From contig JAUSMY010000051.1 in assembly GCA_030646035.1 (NCBI GenBank), forward strand, positions 1-60,979: a stretch of 60,979 nucleotides of DNA, read 5' to 3'. Positions 55,589 through 60,979 of this stretch are shown here, piece by piece. Under the pieces are notes generated by a model. That model was not told where the DNA came from and made no database searches. It saw nothing but the letters and a program-made list of their open reading frames with translations. The first letter of the stretch is position 1. Every line of letters begins with the position of its first letter. The translations under genes and the position numbers were made by a program. The DNA is from Thermodesulfovibrionia bacterium (GTDB taxonomy: Bacteria; Nitrospirota; Thermodesulfovibrionia; UBA6902).

Positions 55589-56111
55589 GATGGAGAAGAC
55601 CCTGGATGCCTTAAAAAAGGATCTGGCCAGTATCAGGACCGGCAGGGCATCCATATCTGTACTTGACGGCGTACTTGTTAATTCATATGGGACACCGGCT
55701 CCCTTAAGCCACGTTGCGACCTTAAGCGTTCCTGAGAGCAGGACGATCACGATCCAGCCCTGGGATGTTAAGATGATACCTGAGATAGAGAAGGCTATTC
55801 AGAAGTCTGATCTCGGGCTCAATCCTTCCAACGATGGGAAGATCATAAGGCTGTCAGTTCCCCAGCTTACAGAGGAGCGCAGGAAAGAGATCGTTAAAAA
55901 TGCCCATAAAAAGGGAGAAGAGGCAAAGGTCGCGCTCAGGAATATACGCCGTGACGGAAATGATGAGATGAAGAAGCTGGAAAAAGATAAGCACCTGAGC
56001 GAAGACGATACCAAACGTTCTATTGAAGATGTGCAGAAGATCACGGATTCCTTTATTAAAAGGATCGACGAGATCATCAAACATAAAGAGGCGGAGATCA
56101 TGGAAGTATAA
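55554..56111 (+). CDS. frr: Ribosome recycling factor
   Basis: 185 residues, the exact typical length, when started at ATG 55554 with GGGAG upstream; the longer frame from 55509 would add residues foreign to the family. [32 protein letters not shown], and [20 protein letters not shown] identify it. It lies in the conserved rpsB-tsf-pyrH-frr order. Confidence 0.97.
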   Translation: MEQKAKKIITDRMEKTLDALKKDLASIRTGRASISVLDGVLVNSYGTPAPLSHVATLSVPESRTITIQPWDVKMIPEIEKAIQKSDLGLNPSNDGKIIRLSVPQLTEERRKEIVKNAHKKGEEAKVALRNIRRDGNDEMKKLEKDKHLSEDDTKRSIEDVQKITDSFIKRIDEIIKHKEAEIMEV

Positions 56112-56223
56112 TTCTCGCCAAAAAACTCTTTCAGAAAATTCTGATATATCCCTTTAAATCGGCATTTTTATATTGTAAGATTTACTAACAGGCACTTAAA
56201 ATATCAGCTATTTATATAAATAA

Positions 56224-57243
<1,020 letters not shown>

Positions 57244-57251
57244 TTGCGGCC

Positions 57252-58472
57252 ATGAAAGATAATCCTTATTCACCCATTAAAGGAGTCTTAAATAAGCTCT
57301 CCATCAGGGACCTCAATATCAAGGGGAAGAGGGTATTCATACGTGTTGATTTTAACGTGCCTCTGGATAAGGATCTCAATATTACAGACGACACCAGGAT
57401 ACGTTCCGCACTGCCTACTATCAATTATGCCATTGACGAAGGCGCAAAGATAATCCTTGCGTCGCATCTCGGAAGGCCTAAAGGGACTGATGATAAACGC
57501 TACAGCCTTGCTACTGTTGCCAGAAGGCTGCAGCGCCTGATAAAGAAAGAGGTTACATTTTTAGAGGACTGTGTAGGCCCGGAAGTTGAAGCAGCTGTTG
57601 CGAAGATGGCTGAGGGCGATATTATCCTTCTTGAGAACCTGAGGTTTCATAAAGGCGAGGAGGATAATGATGAAGAGTTCGGCAAGGCTCTTGCCAGGCT
57701 TGCGGACTTCTTTGTTAATGACGCATTTGGCGCGGCCCATAGGGCGCATGGCTCTATAACAGGTATAGCAAAACACCTCCCATCTGCAGCAGGTTTTCTT
57801 CTTCAGAAAGAGATAGAGTATCTTCAGGGCGTCATTAACCGTCCGGTGCGGCCTTTTGTGGCCATACTTGGCGGGGCAAAGGTCTCAGGAAAGATCGGCG
57901 TCATAGAAAATCTTGCGGACAAGGTTGATAAAGTTATCGTAGGCGGCGGAATGGCATATACATTTTTAAAGGCATTAGGCCATCCTGTCGGAGATTCGCT
58001 TGTTGAGAATGATATGCTGGACCTTGCCAAAGATATCAGGAGAAATTGCCTGTCTAAAGGCATTAAGTTTTATATCCCGGTAGACTGCGTTATCGCTCAG
58101 AGCATGGAGCCGGGCGCAGAGGCAAAGGTTGTCACAACCCAGGAGATACCTGACGGCTGGAAAGGTCTTGATATAGGCCCTGCTTCCGCAAAGCTATTTT
58201 CAGAGGCGCTTGGAAACGCAAAGACCATCCTTTGGAACGGCCCTATGGGCGTTTTTGAGGTGGATGCATTCTCACGCGGCACATTTGCGGTTGCACGTTC
58301 TGTTGCAGATGCTTATGCGCTGACCATTGTTGGAGGAGGAGATACCGCGCTTGCCGTTAACAGGGCAGGGGTTTCTGAAAGCATGTCATTCATCTCTACA
58401 GGCGGCGGCGCATCTCTTGAACTTCTTGAAGGCAAGGGACTTCCGGGGCTTGAGGCTTTGACGGATAAATAA
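57252..58472 (+). CDS. pgk: Phosphoglycerate kinase
   Basis: 406 residues. GKRVFIRVDFNVPLD, LASHLGRPKG, LLENLRFHKGEEDND, AILGGAKVSGKIGVIENL and the C-terminal GGGDTALAV region are diagnostic. The family normally starts near NKLSIRDL; here the only upstream in-frame ATG (57252) has no ribosome site and adds about 13 residues. AAAGGAG at 57280-57286 lies just before a TTA codon where ATG or TTG would be expected. Confidence 0.96.
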   Translation: MKDNPYSPIKGVLNKLSIRDLNIKGKRVFIRVDFNVPLDKDLNITDDTRIRSALPTINYAIDEGAKIILASHLGRPKGTDDKRYSLATVARRLQRLIKKEVTFLEDCVGPEVEAAVAKMAEGDIILLENLRFHKGEEDNDEEFGKALARLADFFVNDAFGAAHRAHGSITGIAKHLPSAAGFLLQKEIEYLQGVINRPVRPFVAILGGAKVSGKIGVIENLADKVDKVIVGGGMAYTFLKALGHPVGDSLVENDMLDLAKDIRRNCLSKGIKFYIPVDCVIAQSMEPGAEAKVVTTQEIPDGWKGLDIGPASAKLFSEALGNAKTILWNGPMGVFEVDAFSRGTFAVARSVADAYALTIVGGGDTALAVNRAGVSESMSFISTGGGASLELLEGKGLPGLEALTDK

Positions 58473-58510
58473 GTACCGGGTTAGTATGCAGTAAGCAGTT
58501 TCTCGCTCAA

Positions 58511-58963
58511 CTACTTGTCCCTTTTTAAATGACGCTGTATATCCCTGTCCGCCTCTTTCTTTTTTGTTGCCTCTCTCTTTTCATACTGCCTCTTTCCTTT
58601 TGCAAGCCCGATCTCCAGTTTTGCCTTACCCTTGCTGAAATAGAGCTTAAGCGGTACAACCGTCAGCCCCGCCTCCCTGATCCTGCCAAAGAGCTTCTCT
58701 ATCTCTTTCTTGTGAAGCAGCAGCTTTCTTGTTCTTAAAGGCTCATGGTTGTTGATATTGCCGTGGCTGTACGGGCTGATATGGCAGTTAAGAAGAACAG
58801 CCTCGCCTTCCTTAACAAGGACATAGCTCTCTTTCAGGTTCGCATTTCCCTCTCTTAATGACTTGACCTCAGTGCCCACGAGCGATATCCCGGCCTCATA
58901 GGTCTCCAGTATTGTGTAGTCATGATATGCCTTTTTATTGGCTGCGACGATCTTTATGCTCAT
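58511..58963 (-). CDS. smpB: tmRNA-binding protein SmpB
   Basis: 150 residues with start at ATG 58963 (a TTG at 58984 would add seven). Delivers tmRNA to stalled ribosomes. KKAYHDYTILETYEAGISLV, GTEVKSLREGNANLKESY, ISPYSHGNINNHEPLRTRKL and the basic tail with KRQYEKREATKKKEADRDI are diagnostic. Convergent with pgk. Confidence 0.97.
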   Translation of the reverse strand: MSIKIVAANKKAYHDYTILETYEAGISLVGTEVKSLREGNANLKESYVLVKEGEAVLLNCHISPYSHGNINNHEPLRTRKLLLHKKEIEKLFGRIREAGLTVVPLKLYFSKGKAKLEIGLAKGKRQYEKREATKKKEADRDIQRHLKRDK

Positions 58964-59105
58964 TTGCAAGAAAGGATAACTCAAGGATTATTTCAAGTCA
59001 ATGAAGGGCGCGGAACCCCTGTTGTTTTCGGAGATTTATTTGGGGGTAGGCCATTTAGCTAATGTTCGGAGGACTGTCCGAGCTAATTGCGCTTGTTATG
59101 CGTTT

Positions 59106-59828
59106 TTACATATAAACCATATGCCGTTTTACAGTAGTATCTGATTCACGAAACTCAATTGTTTCACTCATTCCTATCAGCTCTTTAGGCAACACTTCAT
59201 AGATAACCGGTTTAGAAAAATATATACTTGTCTTGATACCTGATTTAGCGTTAGCGGATCTAAAGCCATAAAACCAAAGTGACTCTTCATTTACGAATAT
59301 TGCCTCGAATCCATAGAGTGGCGATTTTAGAGTGATTTCCTTCCCAGTCTTTCCGTTACTCTCCAGCACATTGAAATTGTCTGGTTGTTTAGTATAGTCA
59401 TTGTATAAACTGGTCATAATATAAGATGGATCAGTTAAATAAAGTATATAGTCAACCAAGTCCTTTTCATTCTTCTTACTTTTGAGAGCAACTTTTTCCC
59501 CAATTTTCCACTCATAGATATAATCTCCTTTCGTGAACATATTCCATCCTTCGCCATTTTGGAGAATGTGTAGTTCACCATTTCCATAAAAGAGATCTGT
59601 AGATGTTTCCGTTCCGTTGCTCTTTACTCTTCTGATAAGAATGTGGTTTTTAATATTTAAACGAAAAACGTTTCTTACGCGCTCACCAAGCTCAGGATAT
59701 GCAATTGGCTTAGGGCTTTCCGCAGACTGTTTATAAATATTTATATATCGATCAACTTGATCATCCCACTCACCTGCATGCACTAATGACGAACTACAAA
59801 ATAATAATAGTATTATTGCTATTTTCAT
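59106..59828 (-). CDS. Secreted LolA-like outer-membrane lipoprotein-sorting family protein
   Basis: 240 residues, signal peptide 1-18 (IILLLFCSSSLVHA). The mature protein is a predicted beta-rich sheet with GNGELHILQNGEGWNMFTKG resembling the LolA/LolB-type half-barrel, and ELIGMSETIEF near the end. GGGGGC precedes the ATG. AT-rich, unlike smpB, so possibly acquired. LolA family is a tentative assignment. Confidence 0.6.
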   Translation of the reverse strand: MKIAIILLLFCSSSLVHAGEWDDQVDRYINIYKQSAESPKPIAYPELGERVRNVFRLNIKNHILIRRVKSNGTETSTDLFYGNGELHILQNGEGWNMFTKGDYIYEWKIGEKVALKSKKNEKDLVDYILYLTDPSYIMTSLYNDYTKQPDNFNVLESNGKTGKEITLKSPLYGFEAIFVNEESLWFYGFRSANAKSGIKTSIYFSKPVIYEVLPKELIGMSETIEFRESDTTVKRHMVYM

Positions 59829-60253
59829 GACGCCCCCATATTAATATATTGCCAGCCGTATTTTCTGGAATATCAATATCATAGTTGTATAAATAAGAAA
59901 ATACAACCATATAATACTGCGGTGAATTGTAAATTATGCTTAAAACAAAGGCGCTTTTAAGGTTTTCTTTAGGCGTAAAACCTTCATTTGATCTCACTTC
60001 CCGCCCCTTTGGAAGGAGCCAGGTTTAAGATTTTTTGATCTCATTTTTTGACTATTTAGCAAATTTTATTCCAGTACTTGTAAAACAAAAAATGTCCGTG
60101 CTATAATGCAAGTTGACCAAAACGGACTGTTTTTATTATATTATCTATCCCATGCGGTTTGTACTTAATGGTTTGCTTTAAGCGTTTGCGGGAACGTACA
60201 GTGAATCTTTGTGCAAAGGCTGGACTGTTGTTTTTTCTTAAGATATTGTGATT
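59829..60253. other. 425-bp intergenic stretch upstream of the tRNA-tuf operon
   Basis: No convincing gene: a minus-strand frame of 67 codons overlapping the LolA-like start looks spurious. The right half holds the two promoters described next. Confidence 0.5.
60078..60142 (+). promoter_or_regulatory. Tandem sigma-70 promoters for the tRNA-tuf operon
   Basis: TTGTAA (60078-60083), 18 bp, TATAAT (60102-60107), a consensus -10. A second candidate follows: TTGACC (60113-60118), 18 bp, TATATT (60137-60142). Both point to the tRNA genes. Confidence 0.65.
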
Positions 60254-60329
60254 GCCGATGTAGCTCAGTTGGTAGAGCAGCTGATTTGTAATCAGCTGGT
60301 CGGGGGTTCAAATCCTCTCATCGGCTCCA
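60254..60329 (+). tRNA. tRNA-Thr (TGT)
   Basis: 76-nt cloverleaf GCCGATG...CATCGGC with encoded CCA; anticodon loop ATTTGTAAT. First of the four tRNA genes before tuf. Confidence 0.97.
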
Positions 60330-60403
60330 TTGAAATAAAGTGGTTGAGAGTTGGAAGTTGAAGACGGAAAGAGCTTCACTTTTTTACTCTTGACTTTGGA
60401 TTA

Positions 60404-60488
60404 GGAGAGGTTCCCGAGTGGCCAAAGGGATCAGACTGTAAATCTGACGGCTCCGCCTTCGGAGGTTCGAATCCTCCCCTCTCCACCA
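60404..60488 (+). tRNA. tRNA-Tyr (GTA)
   Basis: 85-nt class II tRNA with long variable arm, acceptor GGAGAGG/CCTCTCC, anticodon GTA in GACTGTAAATC, encoded CCA. Confidence 0.97.
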
Positions 60489-60568
60489 TTTGTGGTTAGT
60501 TGAGAATTAAAAGTTAAGAGTTAAAGGAACAGAAGGTTTTTAATTTTTTACTTTTAATTTTGTTGTGT

Positions 60569-60643
60569 GCGGGAGTAGCTCAGTGGTAGAGCGTCAGCCT
60601 TCCAAGCTGAGGGTCGCGGGTTCGAGCCCCGTCTCCCGCTCCA
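60569..60643 (+). tRNA. tRNA-Gly (TCC)
   Basis: 75-nt cloverleaf GCGGGAG...CTCCCGC with encoded CCA, anticodon TCC in GCCTTCCAAGC. Confidence 0.97.
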
Positions 60644-60655
60644 TTTGAGGGAGTC

Positions 60656-60731
60656 GCCCATGTAGCTCAGTTGGCAGAGCACGTCCTTGGTAAGGACGAG
60701 GTCAGCGGTTCGATCCCGCTCATGGGCTCCA
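60656..60731 (+). tRNA. tRNA-Thr (GGT)
   Basis: 76-nt cloverleaf GCCCATG...CATGGGC with encoded CCA, anticodon GGT in CCTTGGTAAGG. Order Thr-Tyr-Gly-Thr-tuf is the classical bacterial arrangement. Confidence 0.97.
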
Positions 60732-60811
60732 GGGCAAAAGTTATTTTTTTTGATATAGATATTTAAATACTAAAAACAAGTATTCTTTAAGAACTTTAAA
60801 GGAGGGGATTT

Positions 60812-60979
60812 ATGGCAAAGGCGAAATTTGACAGAGGGAAGCCGCACGTTAACGTAGGAACAATAGGGCATGTTGACCATGGGAAGACCACATTAACGGC
60901 AGCTATAACAAAATATCTGGCATTCAGCGGCGGAGCAGTATACCGTGCATATGATTCGATAGACAACGCCCCTGAAGAG
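60812..60979 (+). CDS. tuf: Elongation factor Tu (partial, 5' end)
   Basis: The window ends after 56 codons. [20 protein letters not shown] + [10 protein letters not shown] is the EF-Tu start with the G1 P-loop [18 protein letters not shown] precedes the ATG at 60812. The gene is read together with the upstream tRNAs. Confidence 0.97.
   Translation, partial: MAKAKFDRGKPHVNVGTIGHVDHGKTTLTAAITKYLAFSGGAVYRAYDSIDNAPEE

Noticed and set aside
59794-59997. 67-codon minus-strand frame upstream of the LolA-like gene
   Set aside because: It overlaps the start of the better-supported secreted protein, has no ribosome site and no domain.

Overview
The window looks like a chromosomal segment of a Gram-negative, probably anaerobic bacterium. 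The outer-membrane signs are BtuB/TonB, a beta-barrel protein and a LolA-like protein; the anaerobic signs are a Psr/Phs/Ttr-type molybdoenzyme and cobalamin genes. Moderate GC and gene content would fit a Nitrospirota or deltaproteobacterial-like lineage, but that placement is inference; no rRNA is present. The chromosomal backbone carries tightly packed operons. One clear integrated element (29308-49336) interrupts it at an initiator tRNA gene.

Region 1 (1-9744, minus strand) is a B12 regulon. A cobalamin riboswitch (6701-6848) precedes btuB-tonB-cobU-cobT-cobS-cobC-cobQ (cobQ runs off the left edge). A second riboswitch (9568-9744) precedes btuF-btuC-btuD. Together they provide outer-membrane uptake, periplasmic binding, ABC import and nucleotide-loop assembly of cobalamin. 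Three of the cob genes carry the same small palindromic element inserted in the same orientation and reading frame. Region 2 (9905-18694) holds recQ, a purC-like gene followed by glycogen phosphorylase, and copA with a Met-rich secreted protein. Region 3 (18826-24352, minus) is an envelope/glycan cluster: a membrane GT2, a beta-barrel protein ending at a strong terminator, a TPR protein, a GT39-like membrane protein and a translationally coupled 50-residue membrane protein. Region 4 (24536-29143, plus) has an ArsR regulator, a 1091-residue ferredoxin-molybdopterin oxidoreductase fusion and an orphan amino-acid-type ABC ATPase.

Region 5 (29308-49336) is a roughly 20-kb integrative element in tRNA-fMet. 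It is bounded by a perfect 46-bp direct repeat, and its tyrosine integrase ends inside the tRNA. Three copies of a 21-bp tandem-repeat motif look like integrase arm sites. The cargo is dominated by one plus-strand operon (34695-45719): a type III-like restriction helicase-nuclease, a 54-residue hidden ORF, a beta-class adenine methyltransferase, a reverse transcriptase, a nitrilase-family protein, and a RelE-like/UvrD helicase fusion. The RT and nitrilase genes are much more AT-rich than their neighbours and look like a cassette placed inside a restriction-modification operon. This composite, resembling RT-nitrilase antiphage (DRT/UG) systems, is the best candidate for an undescribed system. 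The element also carries an SDH-type serine protease and a degenerate class III cyclase-GAF protein.

Region 6 (49345-53153) has tRNA terminators, pncC, an AT-rich NAD-dependent ligase with a SWIM-motif partner, and an AbrB/PIN toxin-antitoxin pair. Region 7 (53398-60979) is core housekeeping: rpsB-tsf-pyrH-frr, gap-pgk, smpB (minus), a secreted LolA-like protein (minus), then tRNA-Thr, Tyr, Gly, Thr and the start of tuf in the classical order.
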